A stretch of 56,131 bases of DNA, taken from contig CALFEQ010000129.1 in the NCBI GenBank assembly GCA_937949945.1, positions 1-56,131 on the forward strand, in the 5' to 3' direction. Shown here one piece after another: positions 28,801-36,862 of the stretch (the first letter of the stretch is position 1; each line of letters begins with the position of its first letter). The stretch comes from an uncultured Myxococcales bacterium. GTDB taxonomy: Bacteria > Myxococcota_A > Polyangia > Polyangiales > Polyangiaceae. The notes below the pieces were generated by a model. It was not told the DNA's origin. It made no database searches and was given only the letters and a program-made list of their open reading frames with translations. The position numbers were made by a program, and so were the translations under genes.

Positions 28801-30553
28801 TCGGGCCGCGCGCCTCGAGCCGCGCGCGTGCGAGGCGCGCGAGCCCGGCGAAATCGCCGACGCGCTCGGCCACGCGCACCGCCTCCGCGAAGATCGGATC
28901 CTCGAACGGCGACGAATCGCCGGCCGCGGCGCGCCCGCGGATCTCGGCGAGCTCGAGGAGCGCGGCGGCGAGCTCGCGCGAGGCATCGGGGAACGACCGG
29001 GCGAGACGCACGACCTCCTCGAGCGCGACCTTCCTGCCGTCCGCGGCCGACGTCTCGAGCGCCTTGCGCGCGAGCGCGAGCTCCTCCTCGTGCCTCCGGA
29101 CCACGGCCTCGAGCCGACCCGCAGCCGCGTGCGCGCGATCGTCGCTCGGGTCGAGCTGCGCGATGATTCGGTACGCCCACGCGGAGAGGAGCACGTCGTT
29201 GCGCTCCTCCGCGATCGCGGCGAGCCGGTGCGCGGCGGCGAGCCGGGACGCCGCCTCGGACGATGCGCCGTGCGCGGCCCCGCCCATGGCGGCGCGGACG
29301 AGGGCCTCGACGAGCCACGCGTCGTCGCCGCTCTTCTGCACGAGCGCGCGCAGCGCGTGCAGGACGTCGGCGTTCGTGGCGTCCGCGGCGACGGCGCGCG
29401 CGAAGACCTCGACGGCTCGTTCCGGCGCAGCGAGCGGGCCCGACAGGAGCCGCCCGAGCTCGGCCCAGCGGAGCGCGGCGGCCTTCTCCTTCTCGCGCTC
29501 GGCGCGGACCTCGAGGCGCACGGCGAGCGGCTCGTAGGCGCTGGCACGCGCGAGCAACTCGTCGAAGATGTCCGCCCCGGGACCTTCGAAGACGCGGTCG
29601 AGCCCTTCGTCGAGCGCCGCGCCGAGCGCGCGGCCGACGTGACCGGCCTCGAGCGCCGCCGCGCGCCGGCGCGCGTGCACCTCCGCGGGCCCCGCCTCGT
29701 TCGGAGGCCCTCCCTGGCGCGCAGCGAGCGCGAGCGCGTGCTGCCGGAGCACGTGGTCGGCCGCCTCCGGCCGCTCGCGAACGGTGTACGCGCCCATGAG
29801 CGCGGCGACGGCGAGCGGGCTCGTCGGGTCGAGCTCGAACGCGCGCAGGAGGTCTTCGATCTCGCCGTCCACGTCGCGTGCGGCCGCCCTGCGACGGGCG
29901 GCGCGCACGTATGCCTCCGCGCCGGCGCGTGGCCCGGGGAAGCCCTCCTCGATGTCCGCGACGGCGGAGCCGAGCGTCGCCGCGGCCCACGCCGCGACCG
30001 CGCCGAGCATCTCGAGCGGCAACGCGTCGGCGTCGTCCTTCTCCGCCGCCTCGAGGAAGGCCTCCTGCGCGCCGACGGCATCGCCGGCGCGCGCGTGGAG
30101 CACGCCGATGCGCACGAGGACCGCCGCCGCGTCCTTGCCGACGGCGGTCGCCGCGAGCTTGCGCAGCTCCGCCGCGGCGAGCCCCGGCTCGCCCAGCATC
30201 TCGAGCCAGCCGGCGAGCGAATGGCGCAGCGCGGGGTCGTCCTCCGCGCCGTCGTCGCCCGAAGACGAGCGGAAGTCGCCGAGCGCACGGAACGCGAGCT
30301 CGACGGCGAAATCGAGCTCCGCCCCTCGAGCGGCGAGCATGGCGGCGAGCTTCTTCGAGGCCACCCGCTCGTCGGCAGGATCGCCGAGCGCGCGGGCGAG
30401 CTCGATGCGCGCGCGCAGCTGCGCCTCCTCCGCGACGATGCCCTTGCGACGGCGCGGCTCCTTCGCCGGACGCGAGCCGCGCGAGCGCAACACGGCCACC
30501 GCGTTTCCTGCTGCCTTCGTGCTCCCCGACCCGTTGGTGCTCGACACGATCAC
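22823..30553 (-). CDS. Giant TPR protein (about 2576 residues)
   Basis: This very long protein has no signal peptide or membrane segment. Apart from short linkers, residues 60-2015 are helical with TPR-like spacing of 34 residues: for example ALRWAELGRLLSGPLAAPERAVEVFARAV, repeated many times with Ala-rich cores. A Pro/Thr-rich linker (about 2015-2165) with PTRIVATRTDED, PTKIVST and KIPPPPPVLL separates the repeats from a C-terminal globular part (about 2165-2576) of unknown fold, including GLGEAEARSLWGVILGAFG and VGMFLTGDFGHAA. It probably works as a cytosolic scaffold. The GTG at 30553 overlaps the sppA stop by four bases; the in-frame GTG 30547 with GGTGAGG upstream is equally plausible. 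Confidence 0.8.
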   Translation of the reverse strand: MIVSSTNGSGSTKAAGNAVAVLRSRGSRPAKEPRRRKGIVAEEAQLRARIELARALGDPADERVASKKLAAMLAARGAELDFAVELAFRALGDFRSSSGDDGAEDDPALRHSLAGWLEMLGEPGLAAAELRKLAATAVGKDAAAVLVRIGVLHARAGDAVGAQEAFLEAAEKDDADALPLEMLGAVAAWAAATLGSAVADIEEGFPGPRAGAEAYVRAARRRAAARDVDGEIEDLLRAFELDPTSPLAVAALMGAYTVRERPEAADHVLRQHALALAARQGGPPNEAGPAEVHARRRAAALEAGHVGRALGAALDEGLDRVFEGPGADIFDELLARASAYEPLAVRLEVRAEREKEKAAALRWAELGRLLSGPLAAPERAVEVFARAVAADATNADVLHALRALVQKSGDDAWLVEALVRAAMGGAAHGASSEAASRLAAAHRLAAIAEERNDVLLSAWAYRIIAQLDPSDDRAHAAAGRLEAVVRRHEEELALARKALETSAADGRKVALEEVVRLARSFPDASRELAAALLELAEIRGRAAAGDSSPFEDPIFAEAVRVAERVGDFAGLARLARARLEARGPNVRVRGLLVSALRRHGDLAGASAAARDFAEESATRWTCSVAWIAAALAGDHATRGRAMAAVAPACGNQVVATISAVAAEVLVEVGDKEAARKAAEQACRADGPNVRALLVLARLAADDGGRVAQAAIERAMEAAGPSAALCSRLSEILERAGDLRGAVAWARRCVGLRPGDPAAAQALVERAVRAGDAEALAEALAWLAPQPQPSKEMAERIAPGLESLAALDAARAATIARRALDVLGPRHAPLRRAVEHVANVAKDAALRVVLGERWIAAGAPAAERGPLLLELAGHHRELGDVESELRAYARAAREGVSLASCAARIDELASHDKTPDGELAFLEALADARLSQGMISEAADAFRDFGAALWDMADDRPRAVQAWVRGAHCDSVYGYDTLRRDLATFADAQYAVDCLSELVEREADRVRSGVIATQAARAALDVGAYGRALGLAKLALERDPGHADALETAEKACVELGRIQEMSTLYDQVARRARGRFGRRAAHHRAARFFESGGVAMLALKHAAQAFIAVPSEGSTLGLLQRTAAKAQRENIAVRTIEHVAELSRSPQARAAWLLRAASMTSRDLEGTRQRMDLLLKASVLVPTPVTLSMLAVAAREIVSLAPEDVAAVALRLERAGEQLAKRLEGPDGARIAITFVEMAMELFTDGEWGWRSLERAIAADGDVDEYVRLLPHAPALARAAGSAEALERVTAEVEKPYSNIGHALLRLVAAIAKELGDRAKRAKLLVRAAEKEPDDDAVVVEADDAVAAYPDLALAERLSKRVGVFRRTEALRALAKKAIADGEASVAVKYLERASEIATPEQRPDVAKELNDALVAAGRGEEAILRELARPDMPKPERALRWAELARLRREHGDASGAADALLQAAMEEPTAARWRAVEQAAEEAGREHIRVEALQHLAKLARVSESRDEQRAVLKRLARAEGARGSLAAAEAAWREVLELDPNDSEADVAIEALLVARNSYDDLALHLGERAQRLSKSTSADDRDKLRAVRLRRAAILEQRLGRLEEACAELEQVLLEHPGHPSALRWLADLYERAGEPEKALPALERLFAAATEELEYVTIGVRRVRALVAAGDVARARVAIADLLERAPQVIAVAEARVEVARATQDPTELGDALEALARISVEEPRVRSEMLVEAAQAAARAGDSERSLARARDAARLTPDVAATQLFARGLEYRLRGPGTRDEALATIAALERIASEPGERAAEAKAPLEPEDVALHAFLLAEAEDVVHGPDAGVGEARLRRCLAQVGAQPLVALGLAERAARAGRHEEAYRFYTEAVYGNLLGLRRPGHVAMAAAENAWRAGDHASTQRFLNEAAKDPETRTEALRRVAKVALSRDDMVKARSVLRGLAEGLTGQDRAEILAELARALLSSNNPSERLEGDRTMREAIEHATPEAAAALRAELEAFRGRPPAQGATQTGSSSPPRAMTPPFGTESTPRASGAGAEGAATGGEAEVPTRIVATRTDEDVSPEAPTKIVSTAREAEQKKEGETRRLSAEIPGLPKIPPPPPVLLANPEEPPIMSVRHPPLGSDRPPPTQPDDPPRSKSTRPAPAGGAAQEVPTTPAGKVAKARARLVHGAREEAERLLTEALREGSIDAADMLDQLLRDEPSRRAALIKVRRQAVELNPGSVPRLVALRDAAKADQNTNYVRAIDHVLRAFDKSAGPLPPPPLSAQNAQPGILTLLTRHSHEPAGEAFGIVWEGATAVFAKTPAAAGMSGLERVVPGATSALSRLYEVALRLLDTPRFALFQKRPTTLAKPRQGELSFEEENEPISVKTALLSPPAAIISGDTREDTNELRWALGEALSRVLPQNALVLGLGEAEARSLWGVILGAFGPPGLVTVDRKDAQLADMLWQTLAPRTQRRLKELLAASDATPFELVLERAKQSGRRVGMFLTGDFGHAARKVLEDFPQANAEELERPGGLERLCAQLPSLADLLRLAVRPEYADARWHLPTPASKRLASGRLPPV

Positions 30554-32367
30554 CTCACCATCATCGCGAACGGCATCGCGGCCACCACGCGCTCCCTCTC
30601 GGCGAGCGGCGCCAGGCTCGTCACGAACGGGACGAGGTCCGGCGCGATTCGCTCGAGGAGATCGATCCCCGAGAGGGACGGCGCCACGGCGCGCACGCGC
30701 TCGTCGACGCCGCCGGCCGAGAGCGCGTCGAAGAGCCCGGACTTGTTGCTCACGACGGCGACGCGCGCACGCTCCGGGAGGCTCGCCAGCTCGCGCGCCT
30801 TGGCCAGCGCCGCGGAGAGCCCGCCGAGCTCGTCCACGAGCCCGCGCGCCTTGCCCTCGCGGCCGCTGAAGATCCTCCCCTCCGCGCTCTCGACGATCAT
30901 CTCGCGCGTGACCGTCCTGCCGCGCGTGCTCCGGCCCTCGGCGACGCGCGCGAGGAACAGATCGTAGATGTTCGTCATGCTCTCGAGCACGCGCTGCTTG
31001 GTGGGCTCGTCCCACCGCACGAGCGGCGACTCGTAGGCCGCCCGCTCCGCCGCGCCGGGCTTGCTCTCGTTCGCGGGGAACGTCTCGGTGTGCACACCGA
31101 TCCGCTCGAGCGCATCGCCGAACCCGATCTTGCCGCCGACGACGCCGATCGACCCGACGATGCTCATCGGATCCGCGAAGATGTAATCGCCGGTCGAGGC
31201 GAGGTAGTAGCCGCCGCTCGCGGCCATGTCACCGATGCTCACGACGAGCGGCTTCTTCTTCCGCAGCCTCATGAGCTGGTGCCACATCAGATCGCTCGCG
31301 AGCGCGCTGCCGCCGGGCGAGTCGATGCGCAGGACGACAGCCTTGACGTCGTCGTCCTTCTCCAGCTTCTCGATGGTTCGAGAGAAGTCCTTCTCGACGA
31401 TCCCTCCGCGGCTCTCGAGCAATCCGCCGCCGCCGGCCATCGAGATGCTGCCCGTCGCGCGTACGAGGGCGATCGGCCCCGTCGCGCTCCCCTCGCCCGC
31501 GAGCGCGCGGAGGATCTCGTCGAGGTCGGCCTCCTCCGGCTGCGCGCCGGCCCCGAAGACGACCCGCTCGCGCACGGCGCCCGACGCGCTCCGCAGCGCC
31601 GCGAGCGCCTCGTCGTAGTAGCCGATCGCGTCGACGAGCCCGAGCTCCTTCGCGCGCGCCGGCGTCCACGGTCCGTCCTCGACGACGTCGGCGGTGGCCT
31701 TCGGACGAGCCGAGAGCTCCTCGAGCCACACCGCGCGGATGTCCGCGAGCGTGCCCATCAGTGACGCGCGCGCCTCCGGCGAAGGCCCGTCGCGCGTCAG
31801 CGGCTCCTCGGCGCCCTTGAACTTGCCGACCTGCATCATGTCGACGGACAGGTGCAGCTCGTCGACGAGGAGCCGTCGCATGTAGACGTTCTGCGACGCG
31901 ACGCCGACCGAGGCGACCTCACCGGCGGGCGAGAGCCAGATCTCCGAGCAGCCCTTCGCCGCGACCATGAGCGACATGTTGCCGAGCGCGTCCGCGTGGC
32001 AGACGACCTTCTTCTTCGCGCGGATGCCGGCGAGCATCTCGCCGAGCTCCTGCGCTCGTGCGGGACCGAACGTCGCGCTTCCGAGCTTCACCATGACGGC
32101 GACGGCCTTGCGATCGTCGTCGCGCAGCTCGGTCGTCACCCGGAGGGCCTCGTCGAAGCTCCTCTTCACGGGGGAGACGCCGAACAGACCGGGCTTGTCC
32201 TGCTCGGGGACGCCGCCGGAGAAATCGATCACCGCGACGGCGGGTCCACGCTTTCTGGGAGGATCGCTCTGCGACGCGTCCGCCGGTCGCGGGCGTCCTT
32301 CACACCCGGACCCCAGGACGGCGAGCGTCCCGAGCGCGATGGCGCAAAAGCCGCGACGAAGCGTCAT
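30550..32367 (-). CDS. sppA: Signal peptide peptidase SppA, lipoprotein form
   Basis: This 605-residue protein contains two tandem SppA/S49 serine-peptidase modules, like the 67-kDa SppA of E. coli. The N-terminus has a lipobox (VLGSGC) instead of a plain membrane anchor. The first module holds VGKFKGAEEPLTRD with the expected catalytic Lys near residue 182. The second holds RIDSPGGSALASD and MAASGGYYLAS with the nucleophile Ser near residue 384. The enzyme cleaves left-over signal peptides and some membrane-linked peptides in the envelope. ATG 32367 overlaps the upstream stop by four bases, and its own stop overlaps the giant TPR gene by four. The genetic link of this peptidase to a TPR scaffold is not typical. 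Confidence 0.9.
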   Translation of the reverse strand: MTLRRGFCAIALGTLAVLGSGCEGRPRPADASQSDPPRKRGPAVAVIDFSGGVPEQDKPGLFGVSPVKRSFDEALRVTTELRDDDRKAVAVMVKLGSATFGPARAQELGEMLAGIRAKKKVVCHADALGNMSLMVAAKGCSEIWLSPAGEVASVGVASQNVYMRRLLVDELHLSVDMMQVGKFKGAEEPLTRDGPSPEARASLMGTLADIRAVWLEELSARPKATADVVEDGPWTPARAKELGLVDAIGYYDEALAALRSASGAVRERVVFGAGAQPEEADLDEILRALAGEGSATGPIALVRATGSISMAGGGGLLESRGGIVEKDFSRTIEKLEKDDDVKAVVLRIDSPGGSALASDLMWHQLMRLRKKKPLVVSIGDMAASGGYYLASTGDYIFADPMSIVGSIGVVGGKIGFGDALERIGVHTETFPANESKPGAAERAAYESPLVRWDEPTKQRVLESMTNIYDLFLARVAEGRSTRGRTVTREMIVESAEGRIFSGREGKARGLVDELGGLSAALAKARELASLPERARVAVVSNKSGLFDALSAGGVDERVRAVAPSLSGIDLLERIAPDLVPFVTSLAPLAERERVVAAMPFAMMVR

Positions 32368-34772
32368 CCCCCTCCTTCCGCCCGCTGCTTCACGCGGCCG
32401 GGATACGCACCCTCCGGGTAGCGATCGACGATGTCCTTGTACATCTTCACGGCGGTCGCCTTGTCGCCCGAATCCCACTCGACGTCGGCGAGCCCGACGA
32501 GCGCCGGCATGTAGTTGGGGTTGACGGCCAGCACGCGCTTGTACGAAGCGCGCGCGCCGGCGAGGTCGTGCTGCGCGTACGCGATGGCCGCGAGCCCGGC
32601 GAGCGCCTCCGAGTCGTGCGGATTCTTCTCGAGCGCGGCCGAATAGAGCGCGCGCGCGCGCTCGTAGTCGCCCTTCGCCCGAGCGCGCTCTCCCAGCGAG
32701 ACGAGCTGGCGCGGATCGCCCGAGAGGGCGCCGCCGCCTCCTCCTCCGCCGCCACCACCGCCTTCGACGGCCCCGCCTCCGCCGCCGGCGTGCGCCGCCG
32801 CCGCAGGTCGCCCCGCGTCCTTCTCGGCGGAGGCAGCCGGCGCGCCGGCGTCGGCGCTCGAAGCCGACGGAGCCCGCTCGGCGAAGCTCCGGAGGAGCGG
32901 GAGCAAGGGATGCGGCCTCGTCAGCGCGGCGAGGCGGTCGATCTCGGCCCTCGCCCCTGCGACGTCGCCCGAGCGAGCGAGCGCGAACACGAGCGCCGCG
33001 CGGGCACGGCCCGGACCGGTCTCCGCGCTCGACGCCGTCTTGAGGCGCTCGATGACGGTCGGCCAGAGCGGCTCGGCCTCCGCGAGATCGAGCGCAGCGA
33101 GCACGTACGCCGTCTCGGGCTGCGCCGACGAAGCGGAGATCTTGCCGACGAGCGCGCGCGCGCCTTCGAGGTCGCCGGAGATGCGGAGCGCGTCGATCTT
33201 CGCGCGGAGCGCGCGCGGCTCGTCGGGGGCGACCGCGAGCGCGTCGTCCGCGACCTTGCGCGCGGTCGCCGCGAGCTCGTTCAGGCTGTCGCGCGTGAGG
33301 CGGTGATCGTCCGCGGCGTCCGGCGGGAGCAGGCGCGATTTCAGCCACATGAGGTCGGCACGGATGGCCGCGAGGCGCGCGAGGCCGAGCAGCACGTGCG
33401 GGTCCTTCTCCGAGAGCGCGCTCGCTTTGTCGAAGCTCTCTTTCGCGAGCTCGAGGTTGCCGTCGGCGAGCGCCTTCTCGCCGGCCGCGAGGAAGCCCTC
33501 GACGCGCGGATCGACCGTCGGAGTCGGCGCGGGGGGCTTGGCCCCGAACATGGAGCCGAGGTTCTTCTGCGCGGCCACCGCGCCGAGCATCAGCAGGCAG
33601 CCGACGACGACCGTCGCGACGATGAAGCCTCCGACCGAGCGGCGGCGCGGAGGCAGCCCGTCGGGCTCGGAGGACGCCCGATCGCGGACGCGATCCTCCT
33701 CGAGCTCGGCACGCAGCGATCGGATCGGGCGCGCGGGCGCGGGCAGCGGGGTGGACGCGTTCGACGCGCTCGACGCGTCCGAGGTGTCCGCCGGAGCGGA
33801 CGCGGCGTCGCGCTCGCGCGGAGCTTCGCGTGCAGCACCGTCGGTGCCGGGATCCGACGCGCGGCGCGGAAGCGGAGGCGGGGTCGAGACGGCCGGCGGG
33901 GGCGGCGGGGTCGGCTTCGCCGAAGGCACGGGCGGAGGCGTCGGGCGCTGCAGCGGCACGGTGTGCGCCGCGGGCCGGTTCTCCGCGGCTGCGCGTGCGC
34001 CGTCGGAGGCCGAGCTCTCGCGCTTCGGGAGCGGCGGCGGCGTGGGAGGCGCGGCAGACGGCCGTTGCGGCGCCGCAGAGGTCGTCGGCGAAGCCGCCGG
34101 TCGAGGTACGGGCGGCGGAGCGGACACCTGCGTGGGCGGTGGCGGCGGAGCTGGCGGGCTCGCGGGCTCGACGGCGCCCGTCTCCGAGCGGAGCGTCGGC
34201 TCCACCTCGCGGGTGGGCGCCGGCGCCGAGACCTGCACCGGGAAGGCCTCCTGATCGGTCAGCGGACCGGTGCCGATGAGCGTCGTCTTCCCCGTGCCGT
34301 CGGCGGGCGGCGCGGGGAACTCGGGCTTCGTCGCCTGCCGCGGACGATTCGGCGGCGGCGCGACGCCGACCTGCGTGGCCACGGGCGGCGGAGGAGGACC
34401 GAGGCCGTCGTGGGTCTTGCCGGCTCGTGCCGACTGGAGGTTCCTCTTCGCCGCCTCGCGTTGCTCGAAGAACGGCGCGAGCTCGGGGATCTGACCGATC
34501 GGCTTCGGAGGCAAGCCGCCACGGGACAAGCGATCGTTGCGCTCGACGAGGTATCCCTGGATCGCACGCTGGAGCTCACGAAGCGACGTGAAGACGAGCG
34601 TGCGTCCGTCACCGGTCGTGACGTTCCAGAAGTCCTCGCTGTAGTCGCCGTCCTTGCGGCGGATTTTGAACTTGTGCCCGCAGTTGGTGCACTTGACCGT
34701 CGTGCCGCGACCGCTGACGAGCGCGTCGTCGAACTCGTACTCGGTGTTGCACCGCTCGCACTTGACGTCCAT
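32364..34772 (-). CDS. Zinc-ribbon / GYF-like / TPR membrane protein
   Basis: This 802-residue protein starts with an MJ0042-type zinc ribbon (Cys 5, 8, 28 and 31). Next comes a region near residues 43-105 (GRTLVFTSLRELQRAIQGYL) that resembles the GYF-like module following such ribbons in myxobacterial motility and signalling proteins. Residues 120-370 are Pro/Ala/Ser-rich and probably disordered. One transmembrane helix follows near 385-405 (GGFIVATVVVGCLLMLGAV). The rest outside is TPR-like, with a Gly run near residue 676 and a final three-repeat TPR block. Architecture (ribbon inside, TPRs outside) resembles GltJ/AgmX-type gliding proteins, but similarity was judged by eye. First gene of the minus-strand run. 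Confidence 0.78.
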   Translation of the reverse strand: MDVKCERCNTEYEFDDALVSGRGTTVKCTNCGHKFKIRRKDGDYSEDFWNVTTGDGRTLVFTSLRELQRAIQGYLVERNDRLSRGGLPPKPIGQIPELAPFFEQREAAKRNLQSARAGKTHDGLGPPPPPVATQVGVAPPPNRPRQATKPEFPAPPADGTGKTTLIGTGPLTDQEAFPVQVSAPAPTREVEPTLRSETGAVEPASPPAPPPPPTQVSAPPPVPRPAASPTTSAAPQRPSAAPPTPPPLPKRESSASDGARAAAENRPAAHTVPLQRPTPPPVPSAKPTPPPPPAVSTPPPLPRRASDPGTDGAAREAPRERDAASAPADTSDASSASNASTPLPAPARPIRSLRAELEEDRVRDRASSEPDGLPPRRRSVGGFIVATVVVGCLLMLGAVAAQKNLGSMFGAKPPAPTPTVDPRVEGFLAAGEKALADGNLELAKESFDKASALSEKDPHVLLGLARLAAIRADLMWLKSRLLPPDAADDHRLTRDSLNELAATARKVADDALAVAPDEPRALRAKIDALRISGDLEGARALVGKISASSAQPETAYVLAALDLAEAEPLWPTVIERLKTASSAETGPGRARAALVFALARSGDVAGARAEIDRLAALTRPHPLLPLLRSFAERAPSASSADAGAPAASAEKDAGRPAAAAHAGGGGGAVEGGGGGGGGGGGALSGDPRQLVSLGERARAKGDYERARALYSAALEKNPHDSEALAGLAAIAYAQHDLAGARASYKRVLAVNPNYMPALVGLADVEWDSGDKATAVKMYKDIVDRYPEGAYPGRVKQRAEGGG

Positions 34773-35252
34773 GACGTAGGAGCTCGAAAGGTTGGGCAGC
34801 CGGCACGTCGTCGCCGGCCCGCGACAGGGGCGTCGACGCGCTCTCGTTCCTCACTGATTCGTCCAAAGGCCCACTGCGGGCGTCTCCACGCTATCATGCA
34901 GACGTCTCCGCGTGCGGAGAGTTGGGTCAGGGCGACCGCGGACGTCGGCTCGGCGCCCGACGTGTCCGCGCGGGCGGGTCGGCGTGGGTGGGGGTTGAGG
35001 CACCGTGCTTCAGCTCGTGCGGGCGACCGTCCGAAGACCGGCCTCTCGACCTGACGCACCGTCCACAGCCGACGTGAACGGCCGTGCACGGCTCGCGGCT
35101 CCACCCCATCTCCGACCTCGTTTTTCAAAGGGGGGACGGCGTCTTGTCTGGGGCATGGCGGTTGCTACGCTCTGCCGACGACACTCCGACGGAGCGTGCC
35201 GCGGGACGATCCCCGCACACCTCCACGTCAGGCCGGGGTCGAGGACGCAATC
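34773..35252. promoter_or_regulatory. 480-bp divergent intergenic region
   Basis: This is the longest non-coding stretch of the window. It lies between the zinc-ribbon gene and the Cys-rich lipoprotein gene and should hold both promoters. No supported open frame is seen. A possible plus-strand promoter is annotated at 35144-35171. For the minus strand I see no clear -35/-10 pair. Confidence 0.45.
35144..35171 (+). promoter_or_regulatory. Possible sigma70-like promoter
   Basis: TTGTCT and TACGCT are separated by 16 bases. A transcript would have a leader of about 75 bases before ATG 35253. The match is moderate, so this is tentative. Confidence 0.3.
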
Positions 35253-36320
35253 ATGATGATGAAGCGCGCAGTCTCGTTCGTTCTCTTCGGGCTCGGGTCG
35301 GCCGTCCTCTTCGGGTGCCCCATCTACCCGTCCGACCGAGCTCATCGCGTCTGCGTCGGCGGAGACTGCTTCGAGTGCCCGGACGCCTACTACTCGTCGA
35401 GCTGCAGCGCGTGGACGTGCACCGGACCGGGCGACTGCCCGAGCGGCTACACGTGCACGAGCGACCATCGCTGCAAGTTCACGGACGCGGTGCCGCCTCC
35501 GGGATCGGGCAACCCGGCGTGCACGAAGCCGTCGGACTGCCCCATCGGCAACTGCGGAGCGGACAACAAGTGCCACGCCGGCGACTGCTCGACGACCGGG
35601 TGCCCGTCGGGCTACGTCTGCCGCCTCGGCAGCGGCTCGAACGGAGTGCCCGAGTGCGTGCCGACGAACGGTGACGGCAACGGCGGCGACAAGTCGACGT
35701 GCCAGAGCGACAGGGACTGCCCCTCGCCGGCCGGCTCGAAGTGCCTGACGGGCACGTGCGTGCCGCCGCAGGACCAGTGCGCGGACGCGACGCAGTGCCC
35801 GGGCGACGCGCAATGCGTGCAGGGTGCATGCACCCCGTCGTGCAGCAAGGACAAGCCCTGCCCCACGGGCTACGGGTGCGACACGGACAAGGGCGTCTGC
35901 ACCCAGAACCCGACGCCTTGCACGTCGAGCGCGCAATGCAGCGACGGCAAGGTCTGCGTCCAGGAGCACTGCGTGGATCCGTGCGGCGCCGGCGGCACCT
36001 GCGGCGTCGGCCTCAAGTGCGTCGACGGCGGATGCACGCCGGACCAGCGGCCGGTCTTCACCTGCAACACCGAGGGCGTCCAGGACAACTGCCAGCCGGG
36101 CAGCATCTGCCTCCGCCACAGCTGCTACATCGCGTGCGACCCGACCGCGGCCGACGCGTGCAAGAACGCGGACCAGTTCAACGAGTGCAAGTCCGTGACG
36201 ACCTCGACGGGCACCTACCACGTCTGCGGATCGACGGAGAACCTCGGGACCGAGTGCGATCCGACGCAGAGCAAGACCTGCACGGAGCCGCTGATCTGCA
36301 TCGACGGGTACTGCCGCTGA
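35253..36320 (+). CDS. Cysteine-rich (dickkopf-like) lipoprotein
   Basis: This 355-residue protein has a signal sequence and lipobox (VLFGC) near residue 22. The mature part contains more than 40 Cys in short repeats, such as CSDGKVCVQEHCVDPC, CPTGYGCDTDKGVC and CQSDRDCPSPAGSKC. This C-x-x-G-x-x-C style is common in myxobacterial and planctomycete surface lipoproteins, often called dickkopf-like or Cys-rich. The Cys pairs should form disulphides in the periplasm or at the surface. Binding or structural roles are possible; no enzyme motif is seen. ATG 35253 has GAGGA upstream and starts directly before the signal peptide; an earlier frame to 35196 is less likely. Confidence 0.85.
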   Translation: MMMKRAVSFVLFGLGSAVLFGCPIYPSDRAHRVCVGGDCFECPDAYYSSSCSAWTCTGPGDCPSGYTCTSDHRCKFTDAVPPPGSGNPACTKPSDCPIGNCGADNKCHAGDCSTTGCPSGYVCRLGSGSNGVPECVPTNGDGNGGDKSTCQSDRDCPSPAGSKCLTGTCVPPQDQCADATQCPGDAQCVQGACTPSCSKDKPCPTGYGCDTDKGVCTQNPTPCTSSAQCSDGKVCVQEHCVDPCGAGGTCGVGLKCVDGGCTPDQRPVFTCNTEGVQDNCQPGSICLRHSCYIACDPTAADACKNADQFNECKSVTTSTGTYHVCGSTENLGTECDPTQSKTCTEPLICIDGYCR

Positions 36321-36355
36321 GCGCGTCGCCGTCTCACCGGCGCGACGAATGATCC

Positions 36356-36361
36356 TATGCT
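36356..36361 (+). promoter_or_regulatory. -10 hexamer TATGCT before GTG 36369
   Basis: TATGCT is followed by seven bases and a GTG in frame with the lipoprotein. The upstream ATG 36357 lies inside this hexamer, which argues for GTG 36369 as the start and for a leaderless message. Confidence 0.48.
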
Positions 36362-36368
36362 GGGGCGC

Positions 36369-36833
36369 GTGAGGGATCTCCTCCGCGCCCTTGTCTTCTC
36401 CATGGCCGTGCTCGGCTGCTCGCGCGCGAAGCCGGCCGAGAGCCCGCCGCCTCCGGTCGCGCCCACGCCCGCGCCGGCGCCCGAGCCCGAACCCGAGCCA
36501 CCGCCCGCGATGCCTCCGAAGCACGATCCGATGTCCACGTGGAAGCCCGGCGCGACGGTCACCGTCCAGGGCCGTGTGGCCACGGTCATCTGGCAGCACT
36601 TGGTGAAGGCCGTCCCCGGCAAGCAGGCGGCCTACTTCGACCTCGAGGAAGAGGGAAGCCGGCAGACGGTCGTGTACTGGAAGGACCCGCCCACCTGCGA
36701 CGGGCTCATCGAGGTCACGGGCACGGTGATCGAGGTACGCGGCGCGCCGAAGCGCCCGGGCGCGAAACCCTCGCTGGCCGACGAGAGCTACAGCGAGCTG
36801 CAGATCGACGTGGCGACAGCTCGGTGTCTGTGA
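36369..36833 (+). CDS. Small lipoprotein with OB-fold-like domain
   Basis: This 154-residue predicted lipoprotein carries a short hydrophobic N-terminus and the lipobox AVLGC. A Pro/Glu-rich linker (about residues 20-50) leads to a compact beta-rich domain (about 55-154) with VTVQGRVATVIWQHL, AAYFDLEEEGSRQTVVYW and IEVTGTVIEVRG, a pattern of an OB-fold nucleic-acid-binding or BOF-like beta barrel. The position in the envelope makes a BOF-like ligand-binding role more likely than nucleic acid binding. GTG 36369 is preferred to ATG 36357 (see the promoter entry). The start is 48 bases after the Cys-rich gene, so co-transcription with it is also possible. Confidence 0.7.
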   Translation: MRDLLRALVFSMAVLGCSRAKPAESPPPPVAPTPAPAPEPEPEPPPAMPPKHDPMSTWKPGATVTVQGRVATVIWQHLVKAVPGKQAAYFDLEEEGSRQTVVYWKDPPTCDGLIEVTGTVIEVRGAPKRPGAKPSLADESYSELQIDVATARCL

Positions 36834-36862
36834 CCGCACGGCCCCGGTCCTCTGGGGCCTTC

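Noticed and set aside
36357..36368. ATG 36357 as start of the small lipoprotein
   Set aside because: It lies inside the -10 hexamer TATGCT; GTG 36369 seven bases further fits both the hexamer and the signal peptide.
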